A stretch of 64,000 bases of DNA from an uncultured Mycoplasmatota bacterium (GTDB lineage: Bacteria > Bacillota_I > Bacilli_A > RF39 > UBA660), in the NCBI GenBank assembly GCA_900546055.1, contig URBG01000002.1:17021-81020 (forward strand), read 5' to 3'. Below the pieces are notes generated by a model. The model was given only the letters and a program-made list of their open reading frames with translations. It searched no databases and was not told the DNA's origin. A program made the translations under genes and the position numbers. Below are positions 51,241 through 61,283 of this stretch, one piece after another. The first letter of the stretch is position 1. Each line of letters opens with the position of its first letter.

Positions 51241-53172
51241 TCAAACGTTGTCGCTTGAAATCATTGAAGTAATTTCCCTATGGTAAAAACTTTTATAAAT
51301 ACTTTTTAACGTCAAATAAATAAGGAATAAGCTAACTACAAATGATAATAATAATTCTTTTAAAGGCCATATTATCGAAACCTCAAACACCATATTAACA
51401 CTATAATATAAAATATAATTCACAATTAAAGTAAACGGAAAAACTAGTACAAAAGCTTTAATAAGCATAAGTAAACTTTCAAAAAGAAGCATTTTGTTTA
51501 ATTGTTTTTTAGTAAGCCCCATACTAAAGAGTAATCCAAATTCCTTAGTTCGTAAATTTAAACTAGCATGCATTGTATTAATAATTGACGAAAAACCAAC
51601 TAAAATTACTAACCCAACTACCCCATATAAACATAGCTTAATCACTAACAACAAATTATCCCTTAATCTTAAAGCTTTTTTAACATCCACATAACTAACA
51701 TCAATATTTTTCGTTTTTTTAAGCTCAGCTAAGGCTTTAGCTGAATCACCCTTGATAAACAAATTAACCCCAAATTCTGGACAATAATGTTCAAACTTAT
51801 CAGTTAGTAAAATAACATTATCTTTATTAAGCAATCCCTTAAGTCCCCATGGGATTTCATCAGTTGTTTTAATTTTTCCATTTTCTAATCCATCTACTAA
51901 TACTTCTTTTTTCAAATATTTTCGATTATCTTTCACTAATCTTCCGTCTTTCTCATTAATTTCAACTAATCGATTAATAACTCTTTCTTTATTATTTTGA
52001 ACAATTAAAATCTGTTTCGAATCCGTATAATCATTTTTATCCAAATAGCTATCAATTGCAATTTTACCTTTTAATAAGCAACTTTTAACTAATTTATGTT
52101 TTTCAAATTTTTTACCTAAGTCATCTAAAGCTAATATAGCTTCCTCATTACCATTACCAATCACTTCAAAATCATAATCTAGAGTTTCACTATAACTATT
52201 TATTGTATTAATACCATATCTTAAATACAAACTAAATGAAGTATATAATAAAACACTAATGAATATACAAAAAGTAACAACTAAATATTTTCGCTTGCAC
52301 CTATAATAATTATAAAAAGCTAATCTTCTAGTTATCGCAAATTTCTTAGTCCAATTTGGCAATTTCTTATTCTTAAAATCATCATTCCCACATATCGCTT
52401 TCATCACACTTACCCTACTAGATCTTATCATTGGCCAAATACTAGATCCTATTACCAAAAAAACAATAAATACTAAGGCCATAAGTAAAAATGGGATATA
52501 AATTGTTAAAACAAACTTTGATGTAAAAATATCCTTAAGCAAATAATTAATAATCACTAATAGTAACTGCATCAACCAAAAACTAAAAATTAGAGAAATA
52601 ACTAAACCTATTATTAAAACAATTAAAACTTCCTTTAAATTCATCTTCATAAATTGCCATTTAGTCATTCCCATACTTCTTAAAACACCAATTTGTTTTT
52701 TTCTTTCTGATAAAGAAATTGTAAAAGCATTAGTAATTAAAATAAACACGCCAAAACCTAAAATTAAAAAAACTGTAACTAATAAACTTTTAAAGCTCGA
52801 AAGGACATTTTCCTTTTTTGAAAGCCCATATAAGGATAATAAAGCATCATTATATTTAATTTCATCACATTTGATTTTTTGACAAAGTAAATCGGTATTA
52901 CTATATGTGTCTTTAATTTCATTATATTGAATCAAAGCCTCATCATTTTTATAAGATATCGATTTAATATAATCCGTTTGCTTAAACTCCTCTGTTTTAA
53001 TTAAAACATGATAAGGTTTATCTTTAATAATCTCTTTGATCATAAAATCGTGAACACTTGAAAAAAGCAGACTAATTATCAAAAGCAAAGTTGAAGATAA
53101 ACAAATACTCAAAATAATCATAAGTGTTCTTTTCTTATTGTAAAATAAATTTCTAATGGCCATTTTTATCAT
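51241..53172 (-). CDS. ABC transporter permease, FtsX-like
   Basis: A 643-residue membrane protein with eight or more helices in the FtsX/MacB arrangement: one N-terminal helix, a large extracytoplasmic domain, then two FtsX bundles (RKKQIGVLRSMGMTKWQFMKM and RTKEFGLLFSMGLTKKQLNKM are the paired coupling-helix motifs). The pairing with a LolD-like ATPase suggests a lipopeptide, antibiotic or bacitracin-type exporter (VEX/BceB-like). The start is uncertain; the ATG at 53172 has GGAAG 8 bases upstream. It overlaps the ATPase gene by 20 bases. Confidence 0.85.
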   Translation of the reverse strand: MIKMAIRNLFYNKKRTLMIILSICLSSTLLLIISLLFSSVHDFMIKEIIKDKPYHVLIKTEEFKQTDYIKSISYKNDEALIQYNEIKDTYSNTDLLCQKIKCDEIKYNDALLSLYGLSKKENVLSSFKSLLVTVFLILGFGVFILITNAFTISLSERKKQIGVLRSMGMTKWQFMKMNLKEVLIVLIIGLVISLIFSFWLMQLLLVIINYLLKDIFTSKFVLTIYIPFLLMALVFIVFLVIGSSIWPMIRSSRVSVMKAICGNDDFKNKKLPNWTKKFAITRRLAFYNYYRCKRKYLVVTFCIFISVLLYTSFSLYLRYGINTINSYSETLDYDFEVIGNGNEEAILALDDLGKKFEKHKLVKSCLLKGKIAIDSYLDKNDYTDSKQILIVQNNKERVINRLVEINEKDGRLVKDNRKYLKKEVLVDGLENGKIKTTDEIPWGLKGLLNKDNVILLTDKFEHYCPEFGVNLFIKGDSAKALAELKKTKNIDVSYVDVKKALRLRDNLLLVIKLCLYGVVGLVILVGFSSIINTMHASLNLRTKEFGLLFSMGLTKKQLNKMLLFESLLMLIKAFVLVFPFTLIVNYILYYSVNMVFEVSIIWPLKELLLSFVVSLFLIYLTLKSIYKSFYHREITSMISSDNV

Positions 53173-53833
53173 CCACAATTCTTCCATCCTCAAAGGTAAT
53201 AATTCTTGAGGCTTGTTTAGCTAGCTTCAAATCATGAGTAACCATAATAATCGTCTGACCATAAGTTTCATTATAATATTTAAGTAATTTCATCACCGTT
53301 TTCGTATTCTTACTATCCAAATTCCCCGTAGGTTCATCAGCGAGTAACAACTTAGGATGATTAATTAAAGCTCTTCCAATCGCACATCTTTGTTGCTGGC
53401 CTCCAGAAATTTCATTTGGCAAATAATTAAGCCTTACCTTTAAATCAAGCGTTTTAATTAGCTCTTCTAAATAATCAGCCATTATCTTTCTACCATCTAA
53501 AACCGCTGGTAAAATAATATTTTCTTTAACCGTCAGTACGGGAATCAGATTATAAAATTGATAGATAATTCCAATATTCTTTCTTCTAAAAATAGTTAAA
53601 CTATCCCCTTTTAATCCATACAAATCTTCACCATTAATTAAAACTTTACCATTATCAGGCTTATCTACCCCACCAAGTAAATGAATAAGTGTACTCTTTC
53701 CACCACCACTTGGACCAACAATGGCAACAAATTCACCTTTTTGAACTTTAAAACTCACATCATCAACAGCTTTTACTAAATTTTCATCCTTTCCATATTT
53801 TTTTGTTAAATTTGAAACATTTAAAATTTCCAT
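53153..53833 (-). CDS. ABC transporter ATPase (LolD/MacB-type)
   Basis: A 226-residue ATPase with GPSGGGKST (Walker A), ISGGQQQRCAIGRAL (signature), LLLADEPTGNLDSKN (Walker B) and VTHD (H-loop). The GLKGDSLTIFRRKNIGIIYQFYNLIPVL segment is typical of MacB/LolD/BceA exporters. The ATG at 53833 is chosen because GTG at 53839 lies in AGGTG. It overlaps the permease gene, so they are coupled. Confidence 0.93.
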   Translation of the reverse strand: MEILNVSNLTKKYGKDENLVKAVDDVSFKVQKGEFVAIVGPSGGGKSTLIHLLGGVDKPDNGKVLINGEDLYGLKGDSLTIFRRKNIGIIYQFYNLIPVLTVKENIILPAVLDGRKIMADYLEELIKTLDLKVRLNYLPNEISGGQQQRCAIGRALINHPKLLLADEPTGNLDSKNTKTVMKLLKYYNETYGQTIIMVTHDLKLAKQASRIITFEDGRIVDDKNGH

Positions 53834-53918
53834 AAACACCTTACCTTTCTAAGACTTTTTGTCTTTATAGGTATCATACCTGGTGAAAGCTTGATTTCCT
53901 TGTCCAAAATGAAATTTA

Positions 53919-53947
53919 TTGCCATTTTTCAAACTTTTCTATATAAT
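53919..53947 (+). promoter_or_regulatory. Promoter of glmS
   Basis: TTGCCA (53919-53924), 17-base spacer, TATAAT (53942-53947). The 46-base leader is too short for a glmS ribozyme and no ribozyme core is present. Confidence 0.75.
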
Positions 53948-53993
53948 ATAAGTAAGGATAGATAAAAACCTACTTCTGAAAGGAGACATAATT

Positions 53994-55796
53994 ATGTGTG
54001 GTATTATTGGTTATGTTGGAAATAAAAACGCCATTAATGTTTTAATGGACGGTTTAAAATCTTTAGAATATCGTGGTTATGATTCAGCTGGAATTGCTTA
54101 TCGTACTTGCAACCGCGTTGAAATCATTAAAGCCAGTGGTAAAATTAAAAATCTTGAAGGTAAATTAAAAAAAGATGTATACGGCAATATTGGTATTGGC
54201 CATACCAGATGGGCCACCCATGGTCGCCCTGACGAAAAAAACTCTCACCCTCACCGTCAAGGCAAATTTACAATCGTTCATAATGGAATTATTGAAAATT
54301 ATGAAGCGTTAAAAAAATTATTAGTTAAATCCGGCTATAAATTCAAATCAGAAACAGATAGTGAAGTTATTGCTGCCCTTTTAGATAAACTATACAAAGA
54401 AAAACCAGATATTTTAAAAGTCCTAGTTCAAATAAAAAACCTTTTAGTTGGTTCCTATGCTTTAGGCATACTTTGCGATGATATACCAAATTCTTTATAC
54501 GCAATTAGACGTGATAGTCCACTTATTATTGGTATTAGTGACAAAGAAAATTTCATTGCTTCTGATGTTCCAGCTATTTTAAAATATACAGATAAATATA
54601 TATTAATTGAAAGCAATGAAATAATTGAAATTAGTGATAAAGTTAATATATATGATGATAAATTAGATAAAGTTAATAAAGAAATTTTAACTTTCGAAGG
54701 TAGCATCACCCAGGCTGAAAAAAACGGCTATGATCACTTTATGTTAAAAGAAATTCATGAAGAACCCGAAGTTGTTAAACACACCCTTAAACCATTCTTA
54801 AAATATGGTTTGGAAAGTTTAATAGAAAATATGCCAGACTTTGAAAAATACACAAATATTACTATCATAGGTTGCGGTAGTGCCTACCACGCTGGATTAA
54901 TTGGCAAAAACCTAATTGAAAAATACGCTAATATTAAAACAGATGTTTACATAGCTTCTGAATTTAGATATCAAAAAGTTTTTACTGATGAAAATACTTT
55001 AGTTATTTTAATTTCACAATCAGGAGAAACAGCTGACACTCTTGCATGTTTAAGAAAAGCTAACGAACTAGGTTTAGATACTTTAGCCATCGTCAATGTT
55101 ATTGGTTCTTCTTTAGCTAGAGAAGCTTCTAAAACTATTTATATTAAAGCTGGACCTGAAATATCAGTAGCAACCACTAAAGCTTATCTAGCCCAAATTA
55201 CAATTTTAAGCTTAATTGCTTTAACAATTGGTAATAATCGAAACTTAATTAGTGATAAAAAAGCTTTAGAAATTATTAGTTCCCTTGAAGACACCCCGCT
55301 TATTTTAGAAACACTTATTAATGAAAATTATAAAGGAATTGCGAAAACACTTTGTAAAAAAGAAAATTGTTTCTATATTGGAAGAGGCATTGATTATGCC
55401 TTATGTCTAGAAGGTGCTTTAAAATTAAAAGAAATTTCTTATATTACTACTTTAGCTTATCCTGCTGGTGAATTAAAGCATGGTACAATTTCCTTAATTG
55501 ATAAAGGTACAAACGTTATCGCTGTTGTTACCGACAAAAACATTGCTGAAAAAACCTTCAGCAATATTAAAGAAGTCAAAGCTAGAGGCGCTTTTATAAC
55601 TCTAATAACTACAGATAAACTAGATGAAAATTTAGACTGGGTCGATAACAAAATTATTATCCCAGATAATAATGACTTTACTAATCCAATTATTGCTAGT
55701 ATCCCTCTACAATTAATTGGTTATGAAAGTGCCAAATTAAAAGGCTGCGATATCGATAAACCTAAAAATCTAGCTAAATCAGTTACTGTTGAATAG
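53994..55796 (+). CDS. glmS: Glutamine-fructose-6-phosphate aminotransferase
   Basis: Makes glucosamine-6-phosphate for the cell wall. The 600-residue protein begins MCGIIGYVG, exposing the catalytic Cys after Met removal; the glutaminase part has GIGHTRWATHG and the two SIS domains contain CGSAYHAG and ISQSGETADT. The C-terminus KPKNLAKSVTVE is the conserved ending. AAAGGAG precedes the start. It is the only gene of its transcript and lacks ribozyme control. Confidence 0.98.
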   Translation: MCGIIGYVGNKNAINVLMDGLKSLEYRGYDSAGIAYRTCNRVEIIKASGKIKNLEGKLKKDVYGNIGIGHTRWATHGRPDEKNSHPHRQGKFTIVHNGIIENYEALKKLLVKSGYKFKSETDSEVIAALLDKLYKEKPDILKVLVQIKNLLVGSYALGILCDDIPNSLYAIRRDSPLIIGISDKENFIASDVPAILKYTDKYILIESNEIIEISDKVNIYDDKLDKVNKEILTFEGSITQAEKNGYDHFMLKEIHEEPEVVKHTLKPFLKYGLESLIENMPDFEKYTNITIIGCGSAYHAGLIGKNLIEKYANIKTDVYIASEFRYQKVFTDENTLVILISQSGETADTLACLRKANELGLDTLAIVNVIGSSLAREASKTIYIKAGPEISVATTKAYLAQITILSLIALTIGNNRNLISDKKALEIISSLEDTPLILETLINENYKGIAKTLCKKENCFYIGRGIDYALCLEGALKLKEISYITTLAYPAGELKHGTISLIDKGTNVIAVVTDKNIAEKTFSNIKEVKARGAFITLITTDKLDENLDWVDNKIIIPDNNDFTNPIIASIPLQLIGYESAKLKGCDIDKPKNLAKSVTVE

Positions 55797-55825
55797 AAAA
55801 AATCGGATTAATTTCCGATTTTTAT
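55797..55825. terminator. Two-way terminator after glmS
   Basis: Stem AAAATCGG/CCGATTTT with an ATTAATT loop and flanking A and T runs. It lies between convergent genes. Confidence 0.7.
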
Positions 55826-57345
55826 TTTACAATAATATAATTTTTAATATTATCAGCAGTTATATCTTTATCATAAGCTTGAATTTCTATTTCAATTGAA
55901 TTACTACTGTTAACTGGATACACAGTATAAACCTCAGTATAAGTAGTATCATAAGCAGTTGTTACTTTCGTTGTATGTACCTTCATTGTTTTATTATTTA
56001 TTGTTGTTGTAAATTCATTATCAACATATTGATAATCAGCATAGCGATACTTAGTAATTGTTTCCATTTCATAGCCATACACTTTATCTGCATCCATACT
56101 TCTGTGTGAATATTTAATTGAATCATATCCATCATTCATATGAAAACTACTATAATCACTATCATTACCATCATAAGGTCTATCAAAGCCACTAGGTACT
56201 TTGAAAGTCACTATATTACTACCAGAACCCATGGTTACCTTTGATGTTCCAGTATTTTTAGTTGACTTTTCTACTGTTGAATGATTATCATCATAGTTTT
56301 CTAATTTATCAAAAGCATCTACATTATATCCTAATGATACTAAAACCGTTGCGATAATTCCTATAAAGAAAATTATAAATACAACAAAACAACCACCACA
56401 GCCACCTACAGAAAGACCTATTACTGCTCCGTTACTCAAACCAGTTTGTTGAACATTGAAATCAACCTCTTTAGTCCATCTTCTATACATATTAGCTACA
56501 GTCATTCTCATATATGGAAGAATCCATATTAATAAAATACCTAAAGTTAAAATTGAAAGTAACCACCAACCAAAGAAACTTAAATTAGTTCCATAATACT
56601 CAACTCTATGACCTTTAATAATATCTAAAGCTCGTTTAAAAGATAAAGTAAAAGTTTCCTTTGGTGTATTTTCATCAGCTAAAACACATAAGAAAATATC
56701 AATTGCTGGTCCATAATAAATGGATGCCACAATAAGTCCAATCATTAAGAAGAATCCTAAAAATGGAATTATCGTTGCTAAAAAGCCAACTACAAAACCA
56801 ATAACATAAACTAATACCATTACTAATAAATAATAGCCAAGATTTTTCATATTTTTAAATGGTCTTGTAAAAACATCACCAAAGCTAATTGGTTTACCTC
56901 TTACGGCATCAAAAGCTACAGATAAAATTCCATAACCAAATACAGCTCCAACCAATGTAAATAAAATGCTTTCTATTGAACTAGCCCAAATTGGCATCGT
57001 AAATTCATCTGTATAAGCAGAATAATCAACTCCACTTACCGATGCAATAATTGCCCCTATCGCCCCACAAATTATAAGATAAACAAGGGTAGCTAATACA
57101 AGCGGTGTTTTAGGTCTTGCTTTAGCATCAGCTTTTAAAGCTTTTCTAACCCCTCCTGGATTAATCATATTACTAATTACTCCTGGATTTGGATTAGAAT
57201 AATTAGTAGGTACTTCTAACGTTTCTGGAGTTTGAACTCCTGTTTGATTTGCATTACTAGCTGCCACTTCGTTCATTGGTGCCCCACAATGAATACAAAA
57301 TTTAGCATCACCAGCATTTGCTGTTCCACATCTACTGCAAAACAT
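55822..57345 (-). CDS. Zinc-ribbon membrane protein with extracellular tail
   Basis: A 507-residue protein. An N-terminal zinc ribbon CSRCGTANAGDAKFCIHCGAP (C-x2-C .. C-x2-C) is followed by a low-complexity stretch (about 30-70), five or six membrane helices (about 80-300; DUF975-like), a further helix at about 320-345, and an extracellular beta-rich domain to the end. Function unknown; such proteins appear as envelope stress or secretion-associated. The GTG at 57354 overlaps GGTGAG, so the ATG at 57345 is the likely start. It leads into the next two genes in the same direction. Confidence 0.65.
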   Translation of the reverse strand: MFCSRCGTANAGDAKFCIHCGAPMNEVAASNANQTGVQTPETLEVPTNYSNPNPGVISNMINPGGVRKALKADAKARPKTPLVLATLVYLIICGAIGAIIASVSGVDYSAYTDEFTMPIWASSIESILFTLVGAVFGYGILSVAFDAVRGKPISFGDVFTRPFKNMKNLGYYLLVMVLVYVIGFVVGFLATIIPFLGFFLMIGLIVASIYYGPAIDIFLCVLADENTPKETFTLSFKRALDIIKGHRVEYYGTNLSFFGWWLLSILTLGILLIWILPYMRMTVANMYRRWTKEVDFNVQQTGLSNGAVIGLSVGGCGGCFVVFIIFFIGIIATVLVSLGYNVDAFDKLENYDDNHSTVEKSTKNTGTSKVTMGSGSNIVTFKVPSGFDRPYDGNDSDYSSFHMNDGYDSIKYSHRSMDADKVYGYEMETITKYRYADYQYVDNEFTTTINNKTMKVHTTKVTTAYDTTYTEVYTVYPVNSSNSIEIEIQAYDKDITADNIKNYIIVK

Positions 57346-57383
57346 ACATCTCACCTTCCTCTACTATATTTATAAAAACAATA

Positions 57384-57791
57384 TTAACCTGATAAAGAAA
57401 ATTCTAGGGATGACGCTTTAGATAAATCAATGTTAGTCTCGGCCGTAACACTTACTGTTTGTTCAGGCTCTAGTTGTCCCCCAAAATAACCTAACAAAAC
57501 AGCAATTGTTTTAGTGCCATTCTTAACTGTAATCTTAAGTGACTGATATTCCAAAATATCACTAGTCAAGTTTCGCACTTTCGCACTAAATGTTGATCTT
57601 TCCTTTCGCGTATCTAAATTAATATTTGTAATTACCACTTTTTCATCAACCACTTGGTCTTCTAATATATCCTTACGAACAGTTTTAACCTCTTTTACTT
57701 CCTTCTCTGGTGTCTTTTCTGTAAAAACAAACCACGAAAGCGCTAAAACAGTAACCGCCAAAAGAATAAATACTATTAATTTCTTATTCAT
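57384..57791 (-). CDS. Membrane-anchored FxLYD-like beta protein
   Basis: A 135-residue protein with an N-terminal helix (about 5-24) and one beta-sandwich domain. The TNINLDTRKERSTFSAKVRNLTSD pattern resembles FxLYD-type domains. No cysteine lipobox. It is placed between the HerA-type ATPase and the zinc-ribbon protein, 8 and 38 bases away, and is probably co-transcribed. Function unknown. Confidence 0.6.
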   Translation of the reverse strand: MNKKLIVFILLAVTVLALSWFVFTEKTPEKEVKEVKTVRKDILEDQVVDEKVVITNINLDTRKERSTFSAKVRNLTSDILEYQSLKITVKNGTKTIAVLLGYFGGQLEPEQTVSVTAETNIDLSKASSLEFSLSG

Positions 57792-57799
57792 TTGCTATC

Positions 57800-59551
57800 T
57801 TAAACTTTCCATCTTTCAACAACATCACAACTACTACTTGATGGTGCAGGATTTGGCATTTGCATTCTAACAATCATTGGAACCTTAAATGCTTGACCAA
57901 AGGCCATACAAGTTCCCGGCTGCAACGACTTTTGCTTTTCAACAATTTCAGCACTAATATTCGGTAACATCTTCGTAATATACTCAACATCCCTTGGATG
58001 GTTTAGTTTAAAAATTAAGAAATTCGCACATTGTGATATAACAGTCTCTGAAATTTCTACTGGTCTTTGGGAAATCAAATTCAAAATGATTCCATATTTT
58101 CTTCCCTCTTTAGCCACACGCTCAAAAATGTTGTATCCTATTAATTCCACATCCCCATCATTTTGAACATATCTATGTGCTTCTTCAACAAAAATATGAA
58201 ATGGAATAGATGCCCTTTGTTTTAAACGCTTCGTAAAATTAAATAACATCTTTGAATATATTTTAACTACTACTTTAGCAAACCAATCATCAACATCTTC
58301 TAAATTAAAGTTAATAATTTGTGCTTTTTTACCATTCACTGATACTAATGTTGCAATATAATTTTCCATTGTAATAAAACTTGGATAACGTAAATATCTT
58401 GAATTTTCAGAAATAGTTAAAGAATGAAGACGAACTTTTAAAGTGATTGCATCACTATAAGTTTCATCATTATGTAATAATCCTTCACTAATTAAAGTAA
58501 AATCTAAAGCTTTTTCCAAATCTTCTAAAGTATAATATTTTATTTCAGTTGGCTCATATTTATCTAAAGATTCATCAATATGATTAGTTACATATTCAGT
58601 CATTAATATACTTTCTGGAAATTGTCCGGCTGTATCAATTGTAAAACATTCCCTAAATTTACGCGTATAACCAATACCTTGAACTGGTGCTTCTAAATTA
58701 AATTCATCAGTTGAACAAGTAGCTAAAATTTGAAAAACATCATTTCGCTTACTACTTGCAGTCTGATTTGTATATAAAATACTCATAATCGCTTTGGCAA
58801 TCAAATGATTTTTATAACGAATAGCTGTATCATCCTCTAGTGCGAAGATATTAGCCAATTTAAGCATACGTTCAATAATTGTAAGCTGTGAATGCGTTTC
58901 TGACCTTAACAATAAAGCCATGTCATCAATATCTAATAACCAAACTGGTAAATTTAAAATCTGACCATCTGTTTGATTAACATTGGTCGTATAAAATTTA
59001 AAGTTCAAATTGGGATTAATCCTACTAACATCCATTAACGCATTATGATATTCTCCATATGCATCAAAAATAAAGAAATTTGATTTAAACGGTAATAACT
59101 TTGGATTAGAAAATACATTTTGCAAAATACGAGCTACCCCACATGATTTACCACTACCACTGTTACCAAAAATTGCCATATGGCTACTAAATAAATCATT
59201 AATATCAACTCTAATTGGATAATCATCATATAAAGGACTTACCCCTAAAATAAATGATGAATCATTATCTTCCCCAACTAACATTGCCACTTCATCACGA
59301 TTAATCAAACGAAGATTAGCATTAAATGTTGGTTTACGAATAACTCCTCCAACAAAACGATTATTAACAATCTCTCCTAAAAATCTTATTTTAATAATAC
59401 CATCACTGATATCTTCAACTTCACCTAATATTTTTTTCTTCTCATCTTCAAAAATAACATGCATATTCATTATATTTGTTGACATTGAACCATCTTGTAA
59501 TCTTTGAACATGAGCTTCATTATCACTAATGTAAACTATTTTCCCAAACAT
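57800..59551 (-). CDS. HerA-type ATPase (DUF87)
   Basis: A 583-residue ATPase. An N-terminal HAS barrel (about 1-100), then Walker A GNSGSGKSCG, Walker B HIFVEEAHRYV, and a conserved ISQRPVEISETVISQCANFLIFKL (sensor/arginine region). HerA-FtsK family members translocate DNA, and in archaea and some bacteria pair with the NurA nuclease in end resection. No nurA is nearby. Similar proteins in Bacillota appear in defence islands, but nothing else here suggests defence. It lies 10 bases after ylxM. Confidence 0.9.
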   Translation of the reverse strand: MFGKIVYISDNEAHVQRLQDGSMSTNIMNMHVIFEDEKKKILGEVEDISDGIIKIRFLGEIVNNRFVGGVIRKPTFNANLRLINRDEVAMLVGEDNDSSFILGVSPLYDDYPIRVDINDLFSSHMAIFGNSGSGKSCGVARILQNVFSNPKLLPFKSNFFIFDAYGEYHNALMDVSRINPNLNFKFYTTNVNQTDGQILNLPVWLLDIDDMALLLRSETHSQLTIIERMLKLANIFALEDDTAIRYKNHLIAKAIMSILYTNQTASSKRNDVFQILATCSTDEFNLEAPVQGIGYTRKFRECFTIDTAGQFPESILMTEYVTNHIDESLDKYEPTEIKYYTLEDLEKALDFTLISEGLLHNDETYSDAITLKVRLHSLTISENSRYLRYPSFITMENYIATLVSVNGKKAQIINFNLEDVDDWFAKVVVKIYSKMLFNFTKRLKQRASIPFHIFVEEAHRYVQNDGDVELIGYNIFERVAKEGRKYGIILNLISQRPVEISETVISQCANFLIFKLNHPRDVEYITKMLPNISAEIVEKQKSLQPGTCMAFGQAFKVPMIVRMQMPNPAPSSSSCDVVERWKV

Positions 59552-59560
59552 ATTTGCCTC

Positions 59561-59851
59561 CTATATTAATTCTTCTATTTTTTCTTTTATTTCATTATCT
59601 AAATTTTTAATTATCTTTTTTATTTCTAATGCTTTTTGATATAACTTTAATTTTTCTTCGTATGTTTCTAATTTTATAGCAACTTCTTTTAACTGTTTAT
59701 GAACAGCATTGCGACTAATTTTATTATTTTCACTAATCTCTGATAACGTTAAATTATCAAAATAATAATCTTCAAAATAAGCTTGCTGTTTTAACGTTAA
59801 TAAATCTCCATAATAATCATAAAGGTTTATTAAATAAATTCGATTATCCAT
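59561..59851 (-). CDS. ylxM: YlxM family DNA-binding protein (UPF0122)
   Basis: A 96-residue helical protein with the HTH-like LTLSEISENNKISRNAVHKQLK and the family start NRIYLINLYDYYGDLLTLKQQAYFEDYYFDNLTL. YlxM regulates SRP genes; it usually precedes ffh, which is not found in the window. It overlaps the 85-residue membrane gene by 8 bases. Confidence 0.92.
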   Translation of the reverse strand: MDNRIYLINLYDYYGDLLTLKQQAYFEDYYFDNLTLSEISENNKISRNAVHKQLKEVAIKLETYEEKLKLYQKALEIKKIIKNLDNEIKEKIEELI

Positions 59852-60101
59852 TTATTAAATTGAAAACTCCAAGTCCAATAAAGAGAACACCAAATGCTAT
59901 AAAAAAGAAAATCATGTACTTTTTATCATAATAATCACGTTTATTATAAGCTATAGTCATAAATGTTAAACCAGCTACAATATCAGCGATTGGTAAAAAT
60001 GTTTTCCAAAAGAATGATAAAATTACCAAAACTATTAAAACGATTAACAATCCAAATTGAATCATAAGTCCAATATCCATTTTCCCATTACTACTTTTCA
60101 T
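59844..60101 (-). CDS. Small membrane protein between ftsY and ylxM
   Basis: An 85-residue protein with two or three membrane helices (about 12-28, 37-48, 62-80). No recognised family. The ATG follows GGAGTAGAGATG. It overlaps ylxM, which shows it is translated as part of the ftsY-ylxM unit; in B. subtilis these are adjacent without it. Confidence 0.65.
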   Translation of the reverse strand: MKSSNGKMDIGLMIQFGLLIVLIVLVILSFFWKTFLPIADIVAGLTFMTIAYNKRDYYDKKYMIFFFIAFGVLFIGLGVFNLING

Positions 60102-60103
60102 CT

Positions 60104-61078
60104 CTACTCCTCCATTCCTTTGAATAAACCATATATATATTTTTCAATATCAAACACTTTTAAATCTTCTTTGCCTTCACCTAAACCAACAAATTTAACT
60201 GGAATTCCTGTACTATCTTTGATTGCTAAAACAATTCCACCTTTAGCTGTTCCATCTAATTTAGAAAGAACAATTCCTGTAATATCAGTTATTTCTTGAA
60301 AGCTTTTGGCTTGACTTATTCCATTTTGTCCAGTTGTAGCATCAACCACTAATAAAGTTTCATGTGGGGCCTCAGGAATTAACTTACCAATAACTTTATT
60401 TATTTTTTCTAATTCCTTCATTAAATTAACTTTATTCTGCAATCTTCCAGCAGTATCAATTAAAACAACATCATAATTTTCCTCTTTAGCCTTTAAAGCA
60501 CCATCATACATTACACTAACTGGATCAGCATTCTCTCGGCAAACAATATCTACACCAATATTTTTAGCCCATTCTGCTAATTGTTCCGTTGCACCAGCCC
60601 TAAATGTATCACCTGCAACCATCAAAACCTTTTTGCCTTCATTTTTAAGTTTATGAGCTATTTTACCAATCGTCGTAGTTTTACCTGCTCCATTAACACC
60701 AACAAATAAAATAACCGTTGGCCCTTCTGAACTATAATTAATTTTGTTGACAATAATATCATTATTAACATAAATTACAAACATTTCATCGACAATAATT
60801 TCTTTAAGCTCATCAGCTGTTGTAATATTTTCTTTTTTTACCCTCGTTTTCAAGCGATCAATAATATCCATAACTGTATTAACACCAATATCAGCCATAA
60901 TTAAAATTTCTTCTAATTCTTCAAAATATTCATCATCAACTCTATTATGTCTACTATTTAAATTTATAAGTGAAGTCAAAAAATTGTTTCTGGTTTTTTC
61001 TAAACCCTTATCATATAATTCAACTTCTGCCTTTTCTTCTTTTTTAAAGACATTTTTAAATCTATCAAATAAACCCAT
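60104..61078 (-). CDS. ftsY: Signal recognition particle receptor FtsY
   Basis: The SRP receptor GTPase, 324 residues. It has an acidic N-terminal tail, then the NG domain with GVNGAGKTTTIGKIA, DTAGRLQNKVNL, and SKLDGTAKGGIVLAI. Membrane docking of ribosome-nascent chains with SRP is the role. The ATG at 61078 follows GGGTGAT; the longer frame is not translated. Confidence 0.97.
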   Translation of the reverse strand: MGLFDRFKNVFKKEEKAEVELYDKGLEKTRNNFLTSLINLNSRHNRVDDEYFEELEEILIMADIGVNTVMDIIDRLKTRVKKENITTADELKEIIVDEMFVIYVNNDIIVNKINYSSEGPTVILFVGVNGAGKTTTIGKIAHKLKNEGKKVLMVAGDTFRAGATEQLAEWAKNIGVDIVCRENADPVSVMYDGALKAKEENYDVVLIDTAGRLQNKVNLMKELEKINKVIGKLIPEAPHETLLVVDATTGQNGISQAKSFQEITDITGIVLSKLDGTAKGGIVLAIKDSTGIPVKFVGLGEGKEDLKVFDIEKYIYGLFKGMEE

Positions 61079-61237
61079 ATTATCACCCTTATTGTCTATC
61101 ATCATTTTACACTATTTAATTTTATAAAGCAAGAAAAAGGTACTAAATATTAATGATGTTTTAGCAAAATCAATGTTAATTCATATGAATTACCCATTTT
61201 TAAATAAACTCTATTGTATAGCCTTTTATATCACCTA

Positions 61238-61283
61238 TAAAAAAGAGCAATTTTAACACTAAATGTTTAAAATTACTCTTTTT
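61238..61283 (-). terminator. Terminator of the lipoprotein gene
   Basis: Long stem AGAGTAATTTTAA/TTAAAATTGCTCT and a T-run on the minus strand. The rest of 61106-61237 shows nothing recognisable. Confidence 0.65.

Noticed and set aside
53840..53993. glmS ribozyme upstream of glmS
   Set aside because: The leader after the promoter is only about 46 bases and lacks the ribozyme core; an ordinary promoter and ribosome binding site explain it.
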